A DNA stretch of 41,138 nt from Deltaproteobacteria bacterium (GTDB lineage: Bacteria > Myxococcota_A > Polyangia > JAAYKL01). The notes below the pieces were generated by a model, which ran no database searches, had not been told where the DNA came from, and saw only the letters and a program-made list of their open reading frames with translations. A program made the translations under genes and the position numbers. Location of the stretch: the NCBI GenBank assembly GCA_016935665.1, contig JAFGQN010000125.1, forward strand, positions 1 through 41,138, in the 5' to 3' direction. Positions 7,379 through 15,223 of this stretch are shown piece after piece. Within the stretch, counting starts at the first letter, position 1. Each line of letters starts with the position of its first letter.

Positions 7379-9244
7379 TTATATTTGGGGTTTGGAACTT
7401 TGGTCCGTGTAAGTCGTGTGCAGCAGATGATGGGCCTTTCGACCACCGATGCCGTCGGTCAGAAAGTCTTTGTATAGACGCAGAACGGCGTCGTTCAAAT
7501 GTGATTTTCGCACCGTGTAGGCCATGTCTTCGGCGTATATGGCTTCGGCCCGTTTGCCACGGATTTCGATGTCGGTGGGAATGGGCTGACCACCGCCCCC
7601 TAAACATCCACCGGGACACGCCATGAATTCGATGAAATGGCATTGGCTGAATTTGCCCCCTGCGCGAATATCGTCCATGACTTTTTTAGCATTGGCAGTG
7701 CCGTGACAGATGGCCACTTTCAATGTGGCGCCTTTAAGCCAGTCCCAGCTGGGCACGACGTTCTGCAAAATTTGGGGAACATCGCCGACGGTGGCAATGG
7801 GCAGCTCCGCGTAACGCACCCCTTCAAATCCGCGTACCGGAATCACGTTGGCGTGCGCAAACAAATCCTCAATCTGAATGCCGCATACCAGTTCCACAAC
7901 GGTGCGAATCGCCGATTCCATCACGCCACCCGTGGCGCCAAAAATAACCCCCGAGCCGGTAGCAGAGCCAAACGGTTCGTCGAAATCACTTTTGGGCATC
8001 TTTGGCAGTTCAATACCGGCTTCCCGAATCAGTTTTCCAAGTTCCCGGGTGGTCAGGACATGGTCAATATCCCTGAAGCCGCTATCGGCCATTTCGGGAC
8101 GTGCGCATTCGTATTTCTTGGCCGTGCAGGGCATCAGTGATACCGACACAATATCTTTGGCGTCCAGACCGTTCAATTTCGCATAGTACGTTTTAATCAG
8201 CGCGCCAAACATTTGCTGGGGGCTTTTGGCGCTGGATACGTTGGGCAGATACTCCGGGTAAAACTGCTCAATGTACTTTATCCAACCTGGCGAACAACTG
8301 GTGAATTGCGGCAATGCAACGGATGCGTCCTTTTGCACCAGCGCGCCGTAAAGACGTTTTATAAGCTCTGTGCCTTCTTCGAGAATCGTCAGGTCCGCTG
8401 TAAAGTTGGTATCGAACACTTTGTCAAAGCCCGCACGTTTGAGCGCCGTGTTCATTTCGAAAGTCATGGGCGTCCCTGGCGCTTCTCCAAAGCATTCGGC
8501 AATGGCCGCTCTGGGGGCCGGCGCGGTTTGGATCACCACATGTTTTTGCGGATCATCAATGGCCTTCCATACATCGCATGTGGCATCCACCGTTTGCAGC
8601 GCGCCGGTGGGGCAGCGATTGATGCACTGCCCGCAATTGATGCAGGTGGTGTCGCCCAATGGCTGATTCATGAATGTTTGAATTTCGGTTTCAACACCGC
8701 GATTGGCGCTGACCAGCGCATGGACGCCCTGAATTTCGGCACAGGTGCGCTCACAGCGTCTGCACAGAATACATTTGTTGTTGTCGCGGATGACTGAAAG
8801 GCTGGAATGATCTGTCGTATATTGGGGATGCGCCACTTTGCCCAGTTCATACGATGTCACACCGTATTCCGCCGCCAGTTCCTGCAGTTCGCAGGTTTGA
8901 TTTCGATTGCAGGTCATGCAATCTCCGGCGTGTTTGGAAAGCATCAGCTGTAAAATATTTTTACGCGCTTTTCTTACTTTGGCGCTGCTCGTTTTTATTT
9001 TCATGGGCTCGGTAATGGGGTAGGCGCACGACGCCTGAAGCGTTCGTTTGCCTTCCACGTCCACCACACAAATGCGACACAATCCACCTTCGCACAAATC
9101 GGTGTGATGACACAGCGTGGGTATGCGTATCCCCAGCTGTTTTGCCGCATCGAGAATGGTGGTTTTCAGGGGAACGCGAATATCGATGCCATCGATATTC
9201 ACCGGAATTGTTGCACCAATGGCGATTATCTGTTCTGCTGACAT
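7379..9244 (-). CDS. hydA: [FeFe] hydrogenase catalytic subunit HydA/HndD
   Basis: A 621-residue enzyme that interconverts H2 with protons and electrons. N-terminal [2Fe-2S] domain with Cys45, 56, 59, 73; His-ligated [4Fe-4S] with His105, Cys109, 112, 118; two ferredoxin-type clusters with Cys158/161/164/168 and 201/204/207/211. The H-cluster motifs are TSCSPGW (315-321), MPCTAKKYE (371-379) and MACPGGCLGGGGQP (541-554), supplying Cys317, 373, 543 and 547. The usual second Cys of TSCCP, the proton-transfer residue in well-studied monomeric enzymes, is Ser318. Length and cluster set match the catalytic subunit of NADH-linked multimeric enzymes. It begins 2 bases after hydB, so it is the last gene of the response regulator-hydC-hydB-hydA run. 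Maturases HydE, HydF and HydG are not in this window. No Tat signal, so it is cytoplasmic. Confidence 0.97.
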   Translation of the reverse strand: MSAEQIIAIGATIPVNIDGIDIRVPLKTTILDAAKQLGIRIPTLCHHTDLCEGGLCRICVVDVEGKRTLQASCAYPITEPMKIKTSSAKVRKARKNILQLMLSKHAGDCMTCNRNQTCELQELAAEYGVTSYELGKVAHPQYTTDHSSLSVIRDNNKCILCRRCERTCAEIQGVHALVSANRGVETEIQTFMNQPLGDTTCINCGQCINRCPTGALQTVDATCDVWKAIDDPQKHVVIQTAPAPRAAIAECFGEAPGTPMTFEMNTALKRAGFDKVFDTNFTADLTILEEGTELIKRLYGALVQKDASVALPQFTSCSPGWIKYIEQFYPEYLPNVSSAKSPQQMFGALIKTYYAKLNGLDAKDIVSVSLMPCTAKKYECARPEMADSGFRDIDHVLTTRELGKLIREAGIELPKMPKSDFDEPFGSATGSGVIFGATGGVMESAIRTVVELVCGIQIEDLFAHANVIPVRGFEGVRYAELPIATVGDVPQILQNVVPSWDWLKGATLKVAICHGTANAKKVMDDIRAGGKFSQCHFIEFMACPGGCLGGGGQPIPTDIEIRGKRAEAIYAEDMAYTVRKSHLNDAVLRLYKDFLTDGIGGRKAHHLLHTTYTDQSSKPQI

Positions 9245-9246
9245 AC

Positions 9247-10455
9247 TTATGCTCCCATCCGACAGTCGGCATCCGGTGTTGCATCCGACGTTAATTCAAA
9301 TTCAGTGTGAAAGTGTTTAATCACATCAAGGAATATATTGGGGCTGGACTGCCCCAGACCGCATCTGGATGCGAGCTGCATCGTTTCTGCCAAATTCAAC
9401 AATGATGTAAATCGTTGCTTTTTGCAGGCGCCGTTTTTCAGCATTCGAATGCCTTCGAGCAGTTTCGCGTTTCCGTCTCTGCACGGGGTGCATTGACCGC
9501 AGGATTCATCTTCAAAGAATTCCATGAAGTTTTCGGCAATATCGAGGGCTTTGCGATTTTGTCCAAAGATGATTACCGAACCGCCGGTAGCCATATCTTC
9601 AAAACAGATGTGCCTGCAAAATTCCGAAGCGGGAACAAGGTGTCCCGATGCGCCGCCAACCTGGACACATTTGGCATTCTCGCCGCCTGTCTGTGCCAGC
9701 AGTTCCAAAACGGAAATACCCAGTGGAAATTCGTATACGCCCGGTTTTGTGCAATCGCCTGAGACACTGAAAAGTTTCGGCCCAACAGAGCCTTCCGTGC
9801 CCTGTTCTTTGAACCAGGACGCGCCTTTTTCAAATATGCAGGTTATCCATGCCAATGTCTCCACATTGTTTACTACTGTGGGATGATTGAGATACCCCAT
9901 GTCAATTGGAAACGGGGGTCTGTTTCTGGGTTCGCCTCGTTTGCCTTCCAGTGATTCGATGAGCGCCGTTTCTTCGCCACACACATATGCGCCGCCGCCC
10001 ATAAATATATGAATATCGAAATTGAGGTTGCTGCCCAGTATCTGCTTTCCAAGCAGTCCGTCCTTTCTGCGCCGGCGCAATGCTTCTTCGAGCTTTTCTC
10101 GAAGGTACACATACTCTGCACGCAGGTAGAGTATGCCTTCACTGGCGCCCACCGCATAGGCGGCGATGGTCATTCCGTCGAACACCAGCGATGCGTACTC
10201 ATCCAGAATAACTCTATCCTTGAATGTTCCCGGTTCACCTTCATCGGCATTACACACCACGAATTTTCTGTCGCTGTGAGCGAGACCGCAAAGATTCCAT
10301 TTTACCGATACGGGAAATCCCGCGCCACCACGACCTCGAATTCCTGAAGCGGATACCTTTGAGATGACCTTTGCTCTGGACATTGATAGTGCATTTTTCA
10401 GCCCTGTGCCTTGGGAGAGCTCGCTGAATGACAGTTTGTTTTTCAGAGTGTTCAT
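9247..10455 (-). CDS. hydB: NADH-binding hydrogenase subunit HydB/NuoF-like
   Basis: A 402-residue flavoprotein subunit. RGRGGAGFP (40-48) with CNADEGEPGTFKDR (68-81) forms the FMN site; GAYVCGEETALIESLEG (155-171) belongs to the NuoF core. A [4Fe-4S] cluster is bound by Cys319, 322, 325 (SCGQCTPC) and Cys365. The protein is essentially the NuoF core. It lacks the N-terminal thioredoxin-like [2Fe-2S] domain and the C-terminal pair of ferredoxin-type clusters that many electron-bifurcating HydB subunits carry. With HydC it should pass electrons between NAD(H) and HydA. Whether the complex also uses ferredoxin cannot be settled by sequence. The gap to hydC is 13 bases, with GGAG before the start. 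Confidence 0.96.
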   Translation of the reverse strand: MNTLKNKLSFSELSQGTGLKNALSMSRAKVISKVSASGIRGRGGAGFPVSVKWNLCGLAHSDRKFVVCNADEGEPGTFKDRVILDEYASLVFDGMTIAAYAVGASEGILYLRAEYVYLREKLEEALRRRRKDGLLGKQILGSNLNFDIHIFMGGGAYVCGEETALIESLEGKRGEPRNRPPFPIDMGYLNHPTVVNNVETLAWITCIFEKGASWFKEQGTEGSVGPKLFSVSGDCTKPGVYEFPLGISVLELLAQTGGENAKCVQVGGASGHLVPASEFCRHICFEDMATGGSVIIFGQNRKALDIAENFMEFFEDESCGQCTPCRDGNAKLLEGIRMLKNGACKKQRFTSLLNLAETMQLASRCGLGQSSPNIFLDVIKHFHTEFELTSDATPDADCRMGA

Positions 10456-10468
10456 TCGTTTATCTCCT

Positions 10469-10966
10469 TCAATTTGATGCAGCAGGCATTTGCTTGTGAA
10501 TGGATTTCAGGATGTCTTTTACATTTGCCGTGTTGATCTTCGTATGGGCCGTTTCGCTCACCAGCATTGCCGGCGCCTCACTGCAAAGACCGAGACAGTT
10601 GGTACGTTCGAGTGTCACCAAACCATCCGCAGTGGTTTGTCCAAACTCAATTCCCAATTCTGATTTCAGCGCATCCGCTATCTCTGTCGCGCTGGACATT
10701 TTACACGATATGGTTTGGCATACGCGTATGACATATTTTCCTTTGGGGCGATGGTCCAGAAAACTGTAAAAGGAGACTACTCCGTAAATCGCCGACGGTG
10801 CAATCTGCAACGTTTCGGCCAGCATTTTCATGACAGTGGCATCCGGGGTGACATTGTCCATACGCAATCGGTTTAAAATGGGAATAAGTGCACTTCGGGG
10901 TGAACCGTGCTGTGCAATCAGCTCATCGGATATTTGCTTGAGGAGGTCTTTACTGATGCGTTGCAT
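10469..10966 (-). CDS. hydC: NuoE-like [2Fe-2S] hydrogenase subunit HydC/HndA
   Basis: A 165-residue NuoE family protein: helical N-terminal domain, then a thioredoxin-like fold binding one [2Fe-2S] cluster through Cys83, Cys88, Cys124 and Cys128 (RVCQTISCKM and TNCLGLCSEAP). IYGVVSFYSFL is the typical family core. It docks on HydB and relays electrons between the NADH/FMN site and HydA. The start codon lies 2 bases from the stop of the response regulator gene, with AGGAGG about 30 bases into the coding strand and GGGAGG directly in front of the start. The tight packing indicates one transcript with hydB and hydA. Confidence 0.95.
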   Translation of the reverse strand: MQRISKDLLKQISDELIAQHGSPRSALIPILNRLRMDNVTPDATVMKMLAETLQIAPSAIYGVVSFYSFLDHRPKGKYVIRVCQTISCKMSSATEIADALKSELGIEFGQTTADGLVTLERTNCLGLCSEAPAMLVSETAHTKINTANVKDILKSIHKQMPAASN

Positions 10967-10968
10967 AC

Positions 10969-11355
10969 CTATCTGCCTCCCTTTTCAGTGTTCAATAACC
11001 GATGGACCACCGCCAGCAGTTTATCGGGGGTTGCAGGCTTTTCGAGAAAGTCATTTACCGGCAGCAATTCGTCATCGATGCCAAACGAAAATCCCGTGAC
11101 ACGGCCAATACTTGTCATCATCAGGATGGGGGTGTCGATATGAGCCGCTCTCAGGTCCTGGGCCAGATGAAAGCCGTCATCCGGTTCATCCATCATTACA
11201 TCCAGAATAATCACGTCGGGTTTTTGGGCTACGACCGCCTTCATCCCCAAAAGACGCGAACTCGCGGAATGCACCTCGAATCCTGCTTTTTCCAGAACAA
11301 TGCGACTGGCGTCGATTACATCCGGATCATCGTCCACAACAAGAATCTTTTTCAT
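10969..11355 (-). CDS. Single-domain response regulator heading the hydrogenase operon
   Basis: A 128-residue stand-alone receiver. KILVVDDDPD holds the acidic pocket, Asp52 in ILDVMMD is the phospho-acceptor, then MMTS and the Lys in FLEKPATPDKL complete the active site. There is no output domain. The ATG at 11355 has AAGGAGAG five bases upstream; a TTG directly before it is ignored. An insert, SFGIDDELLPVNDFLEK, before the switch Lys is slightly longer than usual. Similar receivers occur in front of hyd/hnd operons in some anaerobes, but their role is unclear. As first gene of the operon it could tune hydrogenase or an associated kinase by protein contact. It has no kinase next door. Confidence 0.92.
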   Translation of the reverse strand: MKKILVVDDDPDVIDASRIVLEKAGFEVHSASSRLLGMKAVVAQKPDVIILDVMMDEPDDGFHLAQDLRAAHIDTPILMMTSIGRVTGFSFGIDDELLPVNDFLEKPATPDKLLAVVHRLLNTEKGGR

Positions 11356-11449
11356 CAAATCTCTCCTTTGTATTCTGATTTTATTCAGTCATTGAAAATG
11401 GATTAAAGAATGCTTCATGTCGGCGTCTCTTCGGTGCAGCGGATATGTT

Positions 11450-11486
11450 TTTCAGTAGCACGAATATTATATTCGTGCTACTGAAA
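11450..11486. promoter_or_regulatory. Perfect 17-bp inverted repeat in the hydrogenase/citrate synthase divergent region
   Basis: Left arm TTTCAGTAGCACGAATA (11450-11466), loop TTA, right arm its exact reverse complement (11470-11486). It lies 95 bases before the response regulator/hydrogenase start and 195 bases before the citrate synthase start. No gene runs into it from either side, so it is not placed as a terminator. It could be a large operator for a dimeric regulator acting on one or both operons, a structured leader RNA, or a small inserted repeat. The rest of the 325-base divergent region (11356-11680) shows no coding potential; weak promoter-like boxes exist but none is convincing. 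Confidence 0.6.
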
Positions 11487-11680
11487 TCACAATTCAGTGG
11501 GATATGTCAATAAAATTATGCGGACTGGCATGAAGACAAAAAGCTGCGTTCAGTGGACACTCCGGTGTCATTGGTTAAATTTGTTACTGGTGCTCCTCTT
11601 CCGTTCAATGCCCACCAATATGGGTTGATGGTGCAATGTTCGTTGCGGCAAGTTCATCTACAGACACACAAGGAGGTATT

Positions 11681-12820
11681 ATGGCTACTCAAAAGAAGTC
11701 TCCACCTGTTCGAGGCCTGGAGGGCGTCGTTGCCGGGGATACGGAAATAAGTTACGTGGATGGAGACAATGGCGAGCTGTACTATCGCGGTTATCACCTT
11801 GACGAGCTGGCCGGGAAAGTATCGTACGAGGAGCTGGTGTATCTGCTCTGGTATGGGAAACTGCCCAATAAAAAGGAATTGGAGGCCTTTGCGTCGTTCC
11901 TGACCAACAATATGAAACTGCCGCCGGAAATAGTGGAAATCATACAGTTGGCGCCGCCCAGAACAAATCTCATGACGCTGTTGCGAACGTGTCAATCTGC
12001 TCTTGGCATGTTTGATCCCGATGGGGGAAAAATTTCCGAAGAAGCCAATAATCGGAAATCGGTTCGCATTCTGGCGCAAAATGCGGCCATCGTGGCGGCG
12101 ATTCACCGCCTGGAAGTTGGAGAAAAGGTATTGTCGCCATCGGCGAAAATGGGTTTTGCCGAAAACTTTTTATATATGTTCTTTGGCAGAAAACCCAACA
12201 AACTCGATGTGCAGGTGTTTGATTGTCTGCTGGTGCTGCACGCGGATCATGGCCTGGCCGCATCGTCGTTTGCGGCGCGTGTCACCGTGAGCACACTGGC
12301 TGGAATGCATTCGGCCATTACCACCGCGCTGGCAACGCTGAAGGGACGTTTGCACGGTGGCGCCAACACCCGGGTGATGCAGATGCTCGAAGAAATTGAC
12401 AGTCCCACATCTGTAAAAAAATATATCAGTACAATGCTTTCGGATGGGAAGAAGGTGATGGGATTTGGACATCGTATGTACAAAGTGGAAGATCCGCGAA
12501 GCCGTCATCTGCGCAAGTATTCTCAGAAACTGGTCAGTCGACCGGGGGTGGCCAATCTGTACGAAATTTCTCAACGCATTGAAAAACAGGTCATGCAGGA
12601 GAAGGGCATTTTTCCCAATATCGACTTTTATTCTGCAACAGTGCAACATGCGCTTGGTATCCCCAAAGAGTATTTTACCTGTATATTCGCTGTGGCCAGA
12701 ACCGCGGGGTGGATTGCCCATATTCGCGAGCAGTTTGCCGACAATCGATTGATACGGCCCACATCCCGCTATATTGGTGGATATGGAAACAAATTCGTTC
12801 CCATTGATAAACGCGAGTAA
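11681..12820 (+). CDS. gltA: Citrate synthase (type II-like, about 380 aa)
   Basis: A 379-residue enzyme condensing acetyl-CoA with oxaloacetate to citrate in the TCA cycle. The active site is complete: His225 in RLHGGAN, His264 in GFGHRMYKVEDPR, Asp315 in NIDFYS, and substrate-binding His190 in LHADHGL. The short length and the N-terminal GLEGVVAGDTEISYVDG fit the Gram-positive/archaeal-type enzymes, which also include 2-methylcitrate synthase. With no prp genes nearby, plain citrate synthase is preferred, but the substrate is not certain. The start at 11681 is set by AGGAGG six bases upstream; an upstream in-frame start lacks such a signal. It is transcribed divergently from the hydrogenase operon and followed by about 220 bases without a gene. 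Confidence 0.95.
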   Translation: MATQKKSPPVRGLEGVVAGDTEISYVDGDNGELYYRGYHLDELAGKVSYEELVYLLWYGKLPNKKELEAFASFLTNNMKLPPEIVEIIQLAPPRTNLMTLLRTCQSALGMFDPDGGKISEEANNRKSVRILAQNAAIVAAIHRLEVGEKVLSPSAKMGFAENFLYMFFGRKPNKLDVQVFDCLLVLHADHGLAASSFAARVTVSTLAGMHSAITTALATLKGRLHGGANTRVMQMLEEIDSPTSVKKYISTMLSDGKKVMGFGHRMYKVEDPRSRHLRKYSQKLVSRPGVANLYEISQRIEKQVMQEKGIFPNIDFYSATVQHALGIPKEYFTCIFAVARTAGWIAHIREQFADNRLIRPTSRYIGGYGNKFVPIDKRE

Positions 12821-13042
12821 ATTTTCCCATTTGACCCACCTTTTTTGGCAGCTATATTCTTTTGGCAATTTCACAGAAATTGTATGTGTTGGGATTCCCG
12901 CCACATGATGTGACGGCGATCCGAATGGTTAACTGAAATCTGGATGGTCAGGTTTCAAATGTGAACACTTCGGCGAACTGACAGGACCGGTTGAAATGGC
13001 GCGGTTCCACCGGAGTAATTGACGACGACAGGAGTATCCGAA

Positions 13043-13447
13043 ATGAAAACAAAAACTGGCTTAATATTCGTATTTATTATGTTTATCGTTCTGGGATGCA
13101 GCAAGGATGATCAGGTATTGTCGTTTTGCAGCGATGTGGAAGGCATGAGCAAAGACATCGTGGCCGCAGTGGATGGCAACAGTGACAAATCCGCGGGCGT
13201 GGATGCGGCGCTAAAGATTTTAAATGAAAAAGGGCCAGCCATTAAAAACTCCTACACGGAAATGCAGGATATTCGTGGATTTCAGGTGAGTGAGGAGACC
13301 GTGGCCAAAATGACCGAGACCGTGACGTCCAGCGTGACCAATGTCATGAAACTCAAATTGACACTGGTGACGGCCACCATGAAAGATGAAGCGCTGTCCA
13401 AAAAAGTGGACGAACTGATGGATGGCTATCAGGGGTTGTTCATGTAA
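13043..13447 (+). CDS. Small predicted lipoprotein, 134 aa
   Basis: The N-terminus MKTKTGLIFVFIMFIVLGCS is a lipoprotein signal with lipobox VLGC and Cys19 as the lipidated residue. The residue after it is Ser, which favours outer-membrane sorting by the E. coli rule, though that rule may not hold in this phylum. The mature part is about 115 residues, helical, rich in Lys, Thr, Val and Met, with one further Cys, and has no recognisable family. The start at 13043 has AGGAG nine bases upstream; upstream in-frame codons would spoil the signal peptide. It ends 27 bases from the stop of the convergent VWA lipoprotein gene. Confidence 0.85.
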   Translation: MKTKTGLIFVFIMFIVLGCSKDDQVLSFCSDVEGMSKDIVAAVDGNSDKSAGVDAALKILNEKGPAIKNSYTEMQDIRGFQVSEETVAKMTETVTSSVTNVMKLKLTLVTATMKDEALSKKVDELMDGYQGLFM

Positions 13448-13474
13448 TTTATCGGACGCGACCTTTGGGATGTG

Positions 13475-14509
13475 TTACTCCACAATCAATTGCATTCCTG
13501 ATTCGAACGTCTCGGTTGAACTGTCGGAGGTATACGTGATTTCTTCGGCGGAACCTGCGGTCGTTTGGCCATCCTCCTGGAGTTCTCCGCCGCTGCCTAC
13601 CGCAGCAATATCAGAAAGGATTTGAGATGCGGAATCGGAGCCTGGCATTCCAATGACGGTAGTGGGAATCCCGTGGCTGTACCATTCTTCAATCAATCCC
13701 AGCGCTTCGGATTGATTCCAGTAATCGGGCATCCCGTCTGTTAAAAGAACCACTTCAAAAGGCTTGTTCAGCAGGCCCATCTCACAGGCGAGGCCAATGG
13801 CGTCGTCGGCGATGGTCAGCGCATCCATCAGCGGAGTTCCACCTCCGGCGCCGTACATCCCCATGTTTTCGTCCCAAATATCCAGAAATGTCGGTGCATC
13901 TGTGTAGTTGATTTGTTTTCCCGCATCAATTCGCGACACATCATCTATTCCGTCATCCAGCGAAAAAAAGATGGCGCCGGCGCTGGTGTACTCCTGATAG
14001 GGGGTTACCGCCTGGATCATGGTGTTTCGCGCAATTTCCCACTTGGAGCCGCCATCGTCGTTCCAGGCGTCGCCCATGCTGCCGGATTTGTCGAAAATAA
14101 ACAGAATCGTCTGCTCTTTGGCAGCAATTACGTTGGGGTCTGTCAAATCCCGATTTTCCATCGTGACGCCAAATCCGGCCATATATTCGTCGCGGTTGGG
14201 AGCGATACATTCTTCGGTGAGAAACCGCCTGGGCCCGGGAGTATACAGCACCGTGTCCGTCTCAGTTTCAATGGAAGCTGTATCTGAGTCAGTGTTATTC
14301 GCTGTTTGCGAATCCGGCGCAAGCTGCCCCGAACTGTCGGCTGTATCTACTGAAGCGATGGTTTCTTTGGACGTTTTGGTTTTCGACGAATCCTTTTCCG
14401 TGTCAATGGGGCTGCTGTCGTAGTCCATAAAGGCGCCGTCGCATCCAGACAGCAAAAAAATGCTGATGATGAACAGTGCTGGAATTTTTAGTATTGATTG
14501 GCGATTCAT
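13475..14509 (-). CDS. VWA-domain surface lipoprotein
   Basis: A 344-residue lipoprotein. The signal ends in FLLSGC with Cys23 lipidated. An Asp/Ser/Thr-rich linker (about 30-90) is followed by a von Willebrand factor A domain. The metal-ion-dependent adhesion site is complete: DKSGSMG (Asp140, Ser142, Ser144), Thr in GGGTPLMD and Asp in LLTDGMPD. VWA domains with this site bind divalent metal and usually a protein ligand. The domain is interrupted by acidic loops (FFSLDDGIDDVSRID). The function is unknown; adhesion or protein display at the cell surface is plausible. The ATG at 14509 has GGAGGG upstream, directly next to a tandem octamer repeat. Long acidic linkers of this kind are frequent in Myxococcota lipoproteins. 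Confidence 0.9.
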   Translation of the reverse strand: MNRQSILKIPALFIISIFLLSGCDGAFMDYDSSPIDTEKDSSKTKTSKETIASVDTADSSGQLAPDSQTANNTDSDTASIETETDTVLYTPGPRRFLTEECIAPNRDEYMAGFGVTMENRDLTDPNVIAAKEQTILFIFDKSGSMGDAWNDDGGSKWEIARNTMIQAVTPYQEYTSAGAIFFSLDDGIDDVSRIDAGKQINYTDAPTFLDIWDENMGMYGAGGGTPLMDALTIADDAIGLACEMGLLNKPFEVVLLTDGMPDYWNQSEALGLIEEWYSHGIPTTVIGMPGSDSASQILSDIAAVGSGGELQEDGQTTAGSAEEITYTSDSSTETFESGMQLIVE

Positions 14510-14524
14510 GAATTGTTCCCTCCG

Positions 14525-14556
14525 GTGTATGGGTGTATGGGTGTATGGGTGTTTGG
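14525..14556. repeat. Four tandem octamers upstream of the VWA lipoprotein
   Basis: The unit GTGTATGG (plus strand) is repeated three times exactly and a fourth time with one change (GTGTTTGG). It lies 16-47 bases before the ATG of the VWA gene, just upstream of the ribosome binding site, in what should be promoter or leader. Octamer arrays can change copy number by slipped-strand mispairing, which would alter spacing here but not a reading frame. Confidence 0.8.
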
Positions 14557-14617
14557 GAGAGTAAATTCCGCGCTGGATTTAAAAGAGAACCTCGAATGAA
14601 AAATAATTGGAGCAGGG

Positions 14618-15220
14618 CTATTTGGGGGAAAATATTCGGGGTTCCGTGCCGCTCGCAAGACGCTGCAGATTCTGCCGATGTGTCCAGATGCCCACTGCGC
14701 AAAGTACAAAGCACACCTGCCAGACGGACGATGGCGCAAGCAGGAACGCCGTTATTGCGGCAGACAACAGGAAACACAGGGACCCTGCAGAAACCCGTTT
14801 CCAAATAAGAATCATGGCGACGAGTGTCACAGCGCCCGCCAGCCCACCCCATGGACAAATTGCGAAAATGATGCCAATTGACATGGCGATACCTTTGCCG
14901 CCTCTGAATCCGTGGAACACCGGGAAAAGGTTTCCAAGGATTAACGAGAGCGCCATGAACGGCCAGAATGTCTCCATGGGGAGTATGGCGCAGCCCCGCA
15001 TCACCAGCCAGCCGCGCGCAATATCGAGCAGCAGTGCCGAAATGGCGACTTTTTTATTTCCAAGGCGCAGCAAATTCGTGAATCCGGGATTGCCCGACCC
15101 GGCGTCTCGCAGATTTCGTTTTAAAAACAGCGCAGCGGCGATGAGTGAAAAATTGATGGCGCCGATGAGATAACACGCCAGATAGACAGCACCAATGGTG
15201 ATGATTGACGTGACGGGCAC
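14618..15220 (-). CDS. plsY: Glycerol-3-phosphate acyltransferase PlsY
   Basis: A 200-residue integral membrane enzyme that moves an acyl group from acyl-phosphate to glycerol-3-phosphate, the first step of phospholipid synthesis. Family motifs in order: GSGNPGFTNLLR (motif 1), GNLFPVFHGFRGGKGIA (motif 2), and HRQNLQRLASGTEPR near the C-terminus (motif 3). Five hydrophobic segments are visible. The start is GTG at 15220, three bases after the stop of the upstream gene, so translation is probably coupled. No better start is available without losing the first membrane helix. The partner PlsX is not in the window. Confidence 0.94.
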   Translation of the reverse strand: MPVTSIITIGAVYLACYLIGAINFSLIAAALFLKRNLRDAGSGNPGFTNLLRLGNKKVAISALLLDIARGWLVMRGCAILPMETFWPFMALSLILGNLFPVFHGFRGGKGIAMSIGIIFAICPWGGLAGAVTLVAMILIWKRVSAGSLCFLLSAAITAFLLAPSSVWQVCFVLCAVGIWTHRQNLQRLASGTEPRIFSPK

Positions 15221-15223
15221 GGT

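Noticed and set aside
11450-11486. Bidirectional terminator at the 17-bp palindrome
   Set aside because: Both neighbouring operons run away from it and no gene ends nearby, so there is no transcript for it to stop.
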